A stretch of 64,000 bases of DNA from positions 5,794,551 through 5,858,550 of the forward strand of contig CM034391.1 in assembly GCA_019925095.2 (NCBI GenBank), given 5' to 3'. This DNA comes from Dendrolimus kikuchii (lineage: Eukaryota; Arthropoda; Insecta; Lepidoptera; Lasiocampidae). Below the pieces are notes generated by a model. It saw nothing but the letters and a program-made list of their open reading frames with translations, was not told the DNA's origin and ran no database searches. Below are positions 34,160 through 44,500 of the stretch, one piece after another (position 1 is the first letter of the stretch; the number at the start of each line of letters is the position of its first letter). The translations under genes were made by a program, and so were the position numbers.

Positions 34160-34411
34160 TACAGACATAAATTATCAGCCGTATAAATTATAACCTGAGT
34201 GAATTCAAAAGTGAAACTATTCAACTGTTTTATTCATCCTACTGACATTTTTAATTTTTCCATGTTATACTTTATTCTATGAAAAACTTTTATCGGGTGA
34301 TTGAAAAATCTGCCCTTAGTCGCATGTCACATTTCTCTCTTGTGACGACATTGACAACATCATGTTTTCCTCTAGATCAAATCAATCGGAAATTTCAAAC
34401 CTTAAAAAAAT

Positions 34412-34850
34412 ACACCAGAGTTTATCCCGCGGCTGCGCCGAGTACCCTAGGCACACCCTAGGCGGTACCTTTATTTTACTTACACAAAAACTTAATTCGG
34501 TTTTTTACATAGGTATAATAATAACAAAGAAACTAAGTCCATATAGTCAAGACAACTGCCCAGCAAAACATAGAGGTGAGTCGAAGCCAACCTGATTTGA
34601 AGTAATACAACGAATGATATGTTGTTTATGACAACGTAGGTATTTTGTAAGTCAATTGAACAAATGCAATTGCAGCGCCATCTATTTAGCTAATCCGTCT
34701 TTTCTATGGAGACGACAACATTTATCGAGATAAAAAGTATTCTACGTTACGCCGCGGGATATAAACTAGCTCTGTGTAGAGAGCATCTCATTTAAATCCG
34801 TTTAATAGTTTTCACATGATACTCTAACAGACAGATAGATAAACAAAAAT
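34412..34850 (+). repeat. Helitron-like repeat family Y
   Basis: 'agagtttatcccgcggctgc', 'aaaacttaattcggtttttt', 'aacaaagaaactaagtccat', 'gagtcgaagccaacctgatt', 'atgttgtttatgacaacgta', later 'cagacagatagat'. A second copy at 55433-55695 has the same blocks in order. Confidence 0.65.
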
Positions 34851-35054
34851 TCTAAAAATTGTATTTTCAAAATCCAAATTAGACCCCCTGATTTTTTTCA
34901 CATTTTTGAACGCTTTGTACAAACTCGAACCATTTACAGATTCATTATAGTATAGATAGATAGATACGAGTTTATTAGCGTGTAAGAAATAAATTAATAA
35001 ACAATTTTCCATATAAGCAGGATAAAATTTTCAAGTGGGCGTCTGTGGCCTAAG

Positions 35055-35290
35055 TAATACTAATATAATAAACGCGAAAGTTTGTAAGGATGTATGGATG
35101 TATGTTTGTTACTCTTACACGCAAAAACTACTGAATGGATTTTGATGAAACTTTACAATAATATAGCTTACGTATCAGAATAACACACAGGCTATAATTT
35201 ATAAAGATATAGTATGAATTATCCAAAATATAACGATTTTCCATCACCACGCGGGATAATAATGATAAATTTCTGTGAAGGCATGTCAAA
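35055..35290 (+). repeat. Interspersed repeat (CGCGAAAGTTTGTAAGGATG type)
   Basis: 'aataaacgcgaaagtttgta', 'actactgaatggattttgat', 'tccatcaccacgcgggataa'. Resembles a common lepidopteran non-autonomous repeat; class uncertain. Confidence 0.45.
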
Positions 35291-36884
35291 CGTCAAGAAC
35301 AATTCACGTGTGTAGTATATTGTGTTTGTAACAATACATCGAATAACTAGCGGATTATTCGTCTCACCTCTTGCAGTGGGTCATTTTAGGCGCTACGTGA
35401 GCAAAAATTAGTAGGTTATTAGTGACGTTTTCATGGTGACCCTAACGACGGTGATCGCTATGTGGAATGGTTGAGGGAGCATTTTGGGCGTTATAAGCTA
35501 TAAGAGGAACGGGCCCTAGATGCTGGTTCCTTTTTCAAAATGAGGCTTGTCGTGACTTGAGGCTTACGGGAAAATATTAATTAATTGAAGTCGATAATTT
35601 TTGCCGGGAATTTAAAGGGTTAATTTAGGTTTTGTTGTGTATTTTATTATCAATAATGTATAGTGCTGATGAAATCTGAACCATTATTGTAGGATATTGA
35701 TGGGTTTTAAACAAGAAGTATTTGTGTCGTATTGAAAATAAGAACTGTTTAGTGAAACGTTTTTTTTTCGACTTGCTACAAGCGCTCTGTGGTTTTGCAT
35801 TCAAAGATCAATTGAGCTGATACTGATAATAACTAATACATGTGACAATGATTTATTATAGCATTTGTTCCGTTGCCAGCCATTATATCGAATTAAACAA
35901 CAACAACGCCAATACAAGCAAATAGTGTATACAAATATTCTAAAGCATTACATTTTCGAGTTATGAGCTATCAGAATTAAAACTGATTACCGGTAGATTA
36001 TAATATTCAAACTCCTTTTAAATTATGACATCATTTCAGACCAAAAATATTTTAATTCGTCTAAGGATTTAATCTCTAAGAGTATGATGTTCCCTTAAGA
36101 TCGTTCATTGACCCTTTCGGCATCTCTTGGCCACTAGGTTCCTGTGGGATATAAAGTCAGTAACACAATTTCAGTCGATGTCTGAGATAAAACCGTTGTT
36201 GAAGCATACGTGGATTTATGTACATTTCTTTCTAGGCAGGGTAAATACATTTTGTACTCGTCATTAGTCGTCATTTACTAGGATTAGACCAAACCAATGA
36301 GAGTTATCCACTGAAGATAGCCAGATAACAGAGTTGATTGCCGGCTTGTGTGGAGACTCAGCAAGGTACCCTCTCTCTCGGAGAGGTAACCCGTGGGCTA
36401 ATACTCCACTAAAACCCCCTTCCTCCCATGTACCCCGCGTTTATGGTAGGAGGAGCGTGAGACTTAGAACATAGTTACGGCCACGCTGATCCTGCGCATT
36501 AGTGCTTGAGAATGCCCCGGGAAGCAGGGCAGACTCACTTCGTCAGTAGGTGGATTTATGTATTGTACTTACAACGGCAAACGTCATGCCAAAGATCGCG
36601 TCACCGTCCCGTCCTATATAATGCTTGGCTAAAGCTTGAATGTATTTACTAATTTCAAACAATTGCTCAATTTTCATGTCCCTACTCCAACTAGGATTAT
36701 TACAGCAACTATAGCCAAATGCTTTTTGTTTATAGGGTTAAAGATAATACCGATAATGACACAGGTCTAGGGGCCCAATTCTGCTATATCAATATCTTGG
36801 CGTTGTGAAGATATTCAAAGTACGATTCCATTGCGATAGTATCAAAAATTCGTATTCTATTAATCCACAATAATAAATAATAAT
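35291..36884. other. No gene recognised; GC-rich block 36340-36540
   Basis: Mostly AT-rich, with a more GC-rich block (36340-36540) containing 'gtaccctctctctcggagag' and 'ccccgggaagcagggcag'. It looks like a fragment of a mobile element UTR but has no partner in this window. Confidence 0.35.
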
Positions 36885-37108
36885 AATAATAATTTATTTA
36901 ACAAAACTACGTTTTAACGGTTTTAAGCGCGGTAATTTTATTTGATTTTGGTTTTTCCGACGTAATCACGGAAGACAAAGATGTCAAGTGTCAACGCGTA
37001 TTGTTAAAGTTTTATTTAGCCTACCGCCAACTTATTAATTTTAATTATTTAATTTTAATTTTGTTTATGGTTATTATTTACTCTATGGGAGCCTAATCTA
37101 ATTTACTA

Positions 37109-37175
37109 CCGCTTCGCAACATGTTATGGCTTGAAGAGAAGAAGCGGCGCAAGAAACTCTTCAGCAAACATGCCT
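37109..37175 (+). repeat. Shared short motif (also 10165 and 61376)
   Basis: CTTCGCAACATGTTATGGCT, 'gagaagaagcggcgcaagaa', 'actcttcagcaaacatgcct'. It is found in three otherwise different contexts and here lies in the 3' part of the Penelope-like element. Confidence 0.6.
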
Positions 37176-37422
37176 AGCTCTAATAATTTTATATAATATT
37201 AAAATGGGTGGAAGGAAAAATAAAAGCAATTATCAGTCAAGTTGGTTTATGTTCCGTAGTACGCAGAAAGAGCTCACAGTGTCTTGAGGTCTGGCAGCTG
37301 GTTTTGGCTGGGTTTGGGTCTTAATAGTTTTGATGATTGGATCCCAAACAGGTGGTACTTGCCAACCATCTTCTCTATTGAAATTTGGGTGTTTTTTGAT
37401 TTCAATAGCCTCATGCATCATT

Positions 37423-38004
37423 CTAGGTATGAAACGATTCTCTTTCGCGAGGATTTGTGTTTTTGAGGTTATCGAATCTGATGTAGTGGTTGGGTTTATC
37501 TAGCGTGTGTTCACTGATCGCAGACTTCGTAGACCTTGTGTGTTTCATGTCAGCAATGTGTTCTTTTACTCGTGTTTTTATGCTCCTCTTTGTTTGCCCA
37601 ATGTATGACAATCCACACTCACAATCAAGTTTGTAGACCCCTGCATCCTGGAGTGGGATATTGCATTTCAGAGGTCTCAGAAATTGGGTAATCTTTTTTT
37701 GCGGCTTGAAATATGTTTTGATTGAAGTTCGCCTGAGGATGTGACCAATTCTGTCTGTGACCCCCTTGATGTAGGGTAGGGTAGCAGGGCACCGCTCAAC
37801 TGAAGGTGGTTTGGGGCCTTTGTGACGTTGGTGTGGAGTCTTCAGCTGATTGCGTTGTAGAACTCGCTTGACATGCTGAAGCTCTCCAGTTATGTGGTTC
37901 TCGTCACAAATTTTCTGTGCTCTCTGAAACAAAGATTTGCCCACGGTAGCTAACTGACTAGGATGGTGGTGAGACGTCGGAAACGTCGGAAAAACCAAAT
38001 TCAA
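37423..38004 (-). CDS. Penelope-like Pol fragment, GIY-YIG endonuclease
   Basis: 193 codons open. The C-terminal half carries the domain: AGVYKLDCECGLSYIGQTKR (GVY...YIG with the QTKR arginine), then RVKEHIADMK, and ISEHTLDKPNHYI with the glutamate region. GIY-YIG nucleases of Penelope elements nick the target for reverse transcription. Upstream residues (RNQLKTPHQRHKG, TLPYIKGVTDRIGHILRR) match the linker before the nuclease. The RT palm is missing because the element is deleted between its 5' terminus and this point, so it is not autonomous. Confidence 0.88.
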   Translation of the reverse strand: MNLVFPTFPTSHHHPSQLATVGKSLFQRAQKICDENHITGELQHVKRVLQRNQLKTPHQRHKGPKPPSVERCPATLPYIKGVTDRIGHILRRTSIKTYFKPQKKITQFLRPLKCNIPLQDAGVYKLDCECGLSYIGQTKRSIKTRVKEHIADMKHTRSTKSAISEHTLDKPNHYIRFDNLKNTNPRERESFHT

Positions 38005-38279
38005 ATAAAATTACCGCGCTTAAAATCTTTAAAACATAGTTTTATTATGTATGCAAGTCGCGAAAACTTAAGAAAATAATAATTTATTTATTTACTTCCC
38101 ATAAAAAGAAAAACAAAAACTAAAGAGTACAAAAATTTGATAAACTTAATTAAATGGGAAGGACAGGAGCCCAAACTAGGTAAACCCTGTATGATGGTAC
38201 TCCTGGCCCTCGCCTCCCATTAAGCACTATTTCTATAATAACCGCCACCAAAGAGCACTACAATGAGAGAAAAAAAATA

Positions 38280-38400
38280 CGAAAAAAAAAATTTGATAGG
38301 TGTGTGTGTGTGTGAGTGTGAGTATGTGTGTACGCGGGTGCATGCGTGCGTGTGTGTGGGTGAGTGCGTAATAATGGTTACAAGTGTGTTTGGGAGTAGA
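38280..38400 (+). repeat. GT-rich low-complexity DNA
   Basis: (GTGT)n with GTGAGTGTGAGTATG variants. ORFs here read Thr-His repeats and are not genes. Confidence 0.85.
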
Positions 38401-39105
38401 AATAACAATGTTTGTAAAGTGTGTTAGTAAAACTAACAACAATATATTCTCTGTATTGTTGCGGTGGAATAATAGTAGAAAAAAATTGCATTGTCTTTAG
38501 CAGTCAAGGTCAAAGCAATTTATTTGTTTGAAACATGGACTAAGTGATAAAAGTTACATGTTTCGCATTTGACAGGCATACAAATGTTTTCGTAGTTTTG
38601 GTTACAAGCCATTTGTAGTCCTTATGACTGCATACATATTATGATTATATTATTAATTATGTTATTGATTATGATGGTATTATAATTACAATACATTTTT
38701 AAAATTCAATTTATTGTGTCTCTTTCAGTTATATATTATTCATAAAACAATTAAATTAAGGTAATATCATTAACATAAAGCAGAAATAGAGTTAGCCGAA
38801 ATGAATGTTGAAAAGGTACCAAAATTTTAAACATTTCTTTTGCGAGTTTTTGCTTATAAATATTTATAAAGATAAGAATGGTGTGCTACGGGCATATCAA
38901 TGGTAATAACAGAATACTGAAATCAGGCAAACCTACGATTGAGACGATAATGTCTGGTGATTTTGATAAGATAGGAATAGCAAAATTGGGCCCCAGGCTG
39001 ACTGCTGACACTGTTTAGGCACGTCGTTACTTTAGTGAAGATATTTGTTGCTCATTTTTTATTATATCTAAAAAAAAACTTAAAAGTAGCTGGTTGAGAT
39101 TTTTT
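38401..39105. other. AT-rich stretch, nothing recognised
   Basis: No gene or repeat supported. Confidence 0.4.
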
Positions 39106-39106
39106 T

Positions 39107-39240
39107 ATAATGACAGAATAGCAGACTGACGGCCCACCTGATGAAAAGTGGTTACAGTCGCTTACGGACAATTGCATCAGAGTTGTTACCAATGCGCTCC
39201 CGGTCTCGAAGGTCTCTTCCATCAGACACTATAAAATGAA
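39107..39240 (-). mobile_element. SINE-like retroposon (family A), tail half only
   Basis: TTTTTTTATAATGACAGAAT, 'cagactgacggcccacctga', 'accaatgcgctcccggtctc'. Diverged, truncated. Confidence 0.65.
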
Positions 39241-39503
39241 CTGCTCTCTTGCTGCACAAACAATAATGTAAATATCTATAATATTATAAAATTCGAAACA
39301 CGGCATGTTTCGAATGTCTGTATATTGAAGTAATTAAAAAAAACAACGGGAACACTCTATACTTAGTCTAGCCATAAATACTGTTACAATTAAAAAGAAA
39401 CAAAATATTACATTTGAATTTGGAATCTGTCATTTTATATGATTGTTCATTGTGTTTTCTCATTTTGACGCCAATACATTGTACAACATTTTGCGATATT
39501 AAA

Positions 39504-40819
39504 ATGGAGTGGGGTGATAAAGAGAAGCGAATCCCTGTGAATGCATTAGAAAAAGTAGGTATGGAGCCAAATGCAATTTTGAAAACCCTCCATACGCTTG
39601 GTATTAGTCAAATGTTTGTGTACCGGGCTATTAATAGGTACAATAAGACCTCCTCTGTTTGTGACAGAAAAAGATCTGGCCGTCTAATGTTCGTACGAAA
39701 AAGGTGGTCAAAGCAGCAAGGGAAAGAATTCGAAGAAGTCCTGTCCGAAAGCAAAATATTTTATCTCGAGAGATGAAGATATCACCTAGAACCATGTCGC
39801 GTATTTGAAAAGATGACTTAGGACTTGCAGCCTTTTTTTTATTTATTTTTTATTTCAGGAGTTCAGCAGACAGGCAGACGGCCCACTTGATGGAAATCGG
39901 TTACCATCGCCTATGGACATTTGCAACACCAAAGGTGCTACAATTGCGCTGCTGCTCTCTTAAGGGACACTGGAACCTGGTCACTAATGCCGAAACACAA
40001 CTCAAGGTTGTTATGGCGACATACTTTAGACCAGGGGTGGTAGCCGTCCAGTCGGGCAGATGCCCTACCACCTGGCTGTGGGTTGTTAAGTCGCCTCTTA
40101 CGACAGGCCGCCCGGCCGCAGGAAAATGTATTCTTTCTCCGTTCCTGCACGGATGAAAGCCTATAAGAGACGCACTGGTCATTTCTTAACTCATAATTTA
40201 ATAAAGAATAGGGTGGTAAAATCGAAACAACTACTAAAGCGGTACGCAAAGGGAGGTCATAGAAAAGAATTGTTTACGTATGAGAAAATTTTTACAATTG
40301 AGCAACATTTTGACAAACAAAATGACCGTATTTATGCTCAAAGCTCTAAGGAAGCTTTTCAATTAGTCGACAGATTGCAACGTGAGCATTATCCGTCTTC
40401 AGTGATGGTTTGGTGGGGTGTTAGCTATGAAGGAGTGACTGAGCCATATTTTTATGAAAAAGATATCAAAACATCGATACAAGTGTATCAAGATACCATT
40501 CTTGAGAAGGTAGTTAAGCCCCTTAACAACACCATGTTCAATAACCAAGAATGGTCCCTCCAGCAAGACTCGGCGCCGGGTCATAAAGCTCGGTCCACGC
40601 AGTCTTGGTTGGAAACGAACGTTTCGGACTTCATCAGAGCTTAAGCCGTCGTCTAGTTCCGATCTTAATCCGCTGAATTATGATTTATGGTCAGTTTTAG
40701 AGAGTACTGCTTGCTCTAAACGCTATGATAATTTGGAGTTCCTAAAACAATCCAGAACAGTGAAGAATTTTCCCATGGAAAGAGTGCGTGCTTGTATTGA
40801 TAACTGGCCTCGACTTTAA
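39504..40819 (+). pseudogene. Tc1/mariner-type transposase, dead
   Basis: N-terminal helix-turn-helix part (EWGDKEKRIPVNALEKVGME, LHTLGISQMFVYRAINRYNK) is followed by a frameshift region, the SINE, then the catalytic domain. The first catalytic motif reads FTYEKIFTIEQHF, with Tyr where the Asp is expected. The second is intact (QQDSAPGHKA). After a frameshift and stops near 40642, the third motif reads DLNPLNYDLW, with Asn in place of the catalytic Asp. Two of three catalytic acids are lost in addition to the insertion. Confidence 0.87.
39829..40155 (-). mobile_element. SINE-like retroposon (family A) in transposase
   Basis: Full length, from T-rich tail (TTTTTTTTATTTATTTTTTA) to head (CTCCGTTCCTGCACGGAT). 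It sits inside the transposase frame; AGCC is found at both junctions (GCAGCC left, GAAAGCC right), a probable short target duplication. Confidence 0.9.
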
Positions 40820-40956
40820 AAGACTGTATTGCAGCCAATGTTGTTAAATTGTTTTATATTTATGTATTAAACTAACACACTGTAAAACTTATAAATGTTA
40901 TTCGCAATAGAAAAGGAAATCCTTCTTACAATATTTATGGCAAGACTAGGTAAAAG

Positions 40957-41420
40957 CGATGGAAAACACGATGCAATTTTTTTAGAGTTTGATTGTTTGT
41001 CGGTTTGTTCGGGATTCACCTAAGAACTACTAGACGGATTTCGATACAGTTTTCAGTGATCGACAGCAAATTTTAGACTTAAAATCTGCGCTACTTTTTA
41101 TTCCGGGAATCCCACGGGTATTTTCCTGGAATTATTTAAAATGGCCAGACGAACGATTTCCGATGTGATTTTTTACTGATCGATAGGAAATTTTATGTCA
41201 TAAAATAAAATCCGCATAAAATGGAATCCCGCTGAAATTTTCCCGGGGGAGGTTTGTAGTTCTTCGGGTGCATAAAAATTAGCTTATTCCGACACAATTT
41301 TCACTAAAACGATAGCTTAGATTCTTTTGTAAATGCTACGGTATATTGTGCCCCGGGAATCCCGCAGGAATTTCAAATCAAGCGTGAATGAAGTGGAAGA
41401 AGTCGCGGGCATATGCTAGT
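40957..41420 (+). repeat. Repeat family X, Helitron-like
   Basis: 'cgatggaaaacacgatgcaa', 'gatcgacagcaaattttaga', 'gggaatcccgcaggaatttc', end GTCGCGGGCATATGCTAG. Ends 80 bp before the first arrestin exon in this window. Confidence 0.65.
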
Positions 41421-41499
41421 TCAGTTATATTATTATAAATAGAAAGTTATAAATCTATAGCAGACACATAATAAATAAAGTAAATTACTTCTCCCACAG

Positions 41500-41550
41500 G
41501 TCGCATTCTGGAGTGGACATGACGACGGACAACGCGCTCAATTCTCAACG
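41500..41550 (+). CDS. Arrestin exon with probable start codon
   Basis: Acceptor CCCACAG precedes 41500 and donor CG|GTATGT follows 41550. The ATG at 41519 gives MTTDNALNSQ plus two bases of an Arg codon, the usual distance before VFKK. The 19 bases before it are also open (SHSGVD), so an N-terminal extension from an upstream exon cannot be excluded; that acceptor shows at least one exon lies upstream, most likely 5' UTR. Confidence 0.8.
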
Positions 41551-44500
41551 GTATGTCTAGTGTTACAAGATTTATTTTCCCCGAGCACAAATATATTGCG
41601 AGATTAATACCTAGACACCCAAGACAATGCCCAATTGGCGAGCGGTAAATTATTAGTCCTAATATTGTACTTTTATGTGATGAGAATCTGGAATATTCTT
41701 TATTAATTTCCGGTAGCGAATTAATTTCGTCGTACGCGTGTTTCTAAGGAGTTTCATAAATTACAATGATTTAGCTGGGAATAAAAGCGCCAACCGAATT
41801 TAAATCCGGTGTGGAATAATTCCTATTTTGCGCATAGTTCTTTGAGGTTTCTGTGGTTACAATAGATCTTATGTAAAAAAAAAACCAGTCCGAAGTTAAA
41901 TCCGGTGTAGAATTAATTCTGAAGTGCGTCTGTTTCTAGGGAGTTTCATAGGTTACAATAGTTTTTGCGGAAATAATATCGTAGTTCTAATTTAAATCTG
42001 GTGTGGAATTAATGCTATCTTGCGCGTAGTTCTATGAAGTTTCTGGGGATACAATAAATCTTGCAGAAATAAAATATCAGTCCGAATTTCAATCCGATGT
42101 GGAACCTTTTCCGAGGTGCGCCTGCTTCTAGAGAGAGTTAATTAAATATTATATAAATCCGGTGTGTAGTTAGTTCTGTGGTGTGCGTGCTTCTATAGAG
42201 TTCCAGAGTTTTTGGCGGGAACCGAAAGGGGACGTTGTGCTGTGCAGTTTTATTTTCTAAAAATGTGTAAAATTACTTTAAAATGAACAATAGTTGTAGG
42301 ATATTGATAGTTTTTGAGTAGTAATTATGTGTTTTTGTGAGAAATGTGAACTGTATAGTCAAATGTGGCCTTTCGAGTTTTCACAAGAACTCCGTTGAAT
42401 GGTGTGGATTGTAGCCTACAATACAACTGCGCCTGGCTTAAAGGCCTAGTTGCCAAGCCATAAACTTAAAAAAATAGAGTTCCATAGGTTACAAATTTAG
42501 GGGGTAAAAAATAAATAAAACTGACATATTTCTATTATTTATTCAATACATACATACATACATAGCTTCACGCCAATTCCCTTGCGGGGTAGGCACGAAC
42601 AACAGAGCGCCATTTAGGCTTATTCTTACACACCTCACTTGCTTCTTTGACATTCATAACTCTTGTTATGCACGCTCGTCTGTTATTTATTCAATAGTTA
42701 TAATAAATTGACCTAAATGCCTTTCTGTATATAAACTTAAAAGTAATTTCAGGGTATTTAAGAAATCATCACCAAACAACAAGCTGACGTTATATCTTGC
42801 ATCGAGGGACCTGGTGGTTGAGAACGGATGCATCGACAGGATCCATGGTGTGCTTCACGCGGAGCCAGAATGTCTCGAGAACAAGAAGCTGTATGGCCAG
42901 GTCACTCTTACTTTTAGGTGAGTGTCAACACTAAGTAAATCTGGCCAATGTATGGCAGTCCACGCAATGTGAGAGGTCTTTACAAGTGACATACGTTCAC
43001 TGTTATCTTAATTTGGATACACAATCAAAAAAAAATATAGCTAAGGGTAATGACACACCCGCCGAAGGCGCGGTGCCGACTTTTCGGCGAACGAATTATC
43101 GAGCTCAGTATTCGGTTAGCATGACACACTAAATGCGCCGAAGATTTGGAATTACCCGGTGTGTAGTTCAGTGAGGTACGCGATGGAAAATAGTCCGGTA
43201 CGAAACTGTTCCCCAAATATCTTATTGTATTATATAAACGTACTTCGTTCCTTTAAAGTATTAATTTCATCAGTTTTTACAATATGAAGATGTGAAATTA
43301 TGTACTTTTAGAACTTTAAAAATATCGTATGAGTAAAAGCATGTACATTAAATGGTTCAACTAAGTTCGCCGAACTGTTAGTCGCGTAACGCGTGGCATA
43401 TTTTTTTTTATTGCATGAGATCAGCAGACATGCAGACGGCCCACCTGATGGAAAGCGGTTATCTTCGCCTATGGACATTAGTACCACCAAAGGTGCTATA
43501 AATGCGCTGCTGCTCTCTAAAGGGAGACTGGAACCTGGCCACTAATGCCGGAACACAAGTCAAGGTTTTTTTTCTTAAGTTTTCGCCACTTGTATACATA
43601 ATAAAACTACGTTTTAACGGTTTTAAGCGCGGTAATTTTTTTTATTTATTTTTTAAATTACCGCGCTTAAAACCGTTAAAACGTAGTTTTATTACAAGTC
43701 AAGGTTGTTATGGCGGCATGCTCTAGACCAGGGGTGGTAGGCATTTAGATGGGTAAATACCCTACCACCTGGCTGTGGGTTGTTTTGTCGCCTGTTACGC
43801 CAGGCCGCTCGGCCGCAGGAAATTGTATTCTTTCTCCGTTCATGCACGGATAACGTGTTGATTGCTATTCAAAATACATTGAATACGTTCTCACGGAAAT
43901 AGTCCCTAGATGAAAGGACGGCACTACGTCGAACGCGAGCCCATGTAGCCGAACATTCAGCGCCGTATTTTCGGCAGGTGTATCGCTAACCTTACAATGA
44001 GGTACGTGAGTTTGAAGGAGGACATTCCATAGTGTTACTAATGGTAATATAAAATGATTCACCATAAGTCGCAAAAAGTATGAAAATATTTTATTTATTT
44101 CAAAACAATACACATGAGAAGATGAGAATATTTTAATAAGCTCCATTCTAGAGAAGAAAGAATTCAATAAATAAAGTTCACTGAACATCCAAAGGTCAAC
44201 ATTTTATACGGTTGCTACATTTTTAACATAAAAATTTCATCACGAGATATCTAATCTTCATAAAAACCTAACTAAACCTTTCGCAGACTTGTTTTGCAGC
44301 CAATATACTTGGATATAGAGGTTATATTTTATTCAAAAAAATAGATGGCAAACATTTTAATCAAGTAGCAATGTGCGAGGCGGATTCAGGCACGTAAAGT
44401 GTCGCTATAAATATGTGGATATGACGTCTTATACAATCCAACATTGTCAATTAACACAGTATAGAGTAATCATTGATATTTATATATCTTCATATACATT

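Larger units (their letters stand above)
36901..38074 (-). mobile_element. Penelope-like element, internally deleted, with TSD
   Basis: 1,174 bp flanked by an identical 16-bp target duplication (36885-36900 and 38075-38090, AATAATAATTTATTTA). Reading on minus, the 5' end is TTTCGCGACTTGCATACATA then ATAAAACTATG..., and the 3' end is its inverted counterpart (TTAAAACCGTTAAAACGTAG). Between them lies a GIY-YIG endonuclease reading frame; the RT domain is absent. The inverted termini and long, variable TSD fit a PLE. Confidence 0.85.
39362..40950 (+). mobile_element. Tc1/mariner-type element (DD37-39D group), SINE-interrupted
   Basis: Inverted ends CTTAGTCTAGCCATAAATAC (left) and its counterpart ending TTATGGCAAGACTAGG (right), with TA on each side (39360-39361; 40951-40952). 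1,589 bp including a ~327 bp SINE, i.e. about 1.26 kb originally. The transposase inside is dead. Confidence 0.88.
43042..43994. mobile_element. Harbinger-like MITE, host of nested insertions
   Basis: Left end GGGTAATGACACACCCGCCG and right end read inward GGTTAGCGATACACCTGCCG are inverted repeats; TAA and TTA flank them (TWA type). Inner GCGCCGAA motifs repeat. Length without the SINE is about 500 bp. Lies in arrestin intron 2. Confidence 0.65.

Noticed and set aside
37284..37466. Plus-strand ORF of 60 codons
   Set aside because: Antisense shadow of the Penelope-like GIY-YIG region.
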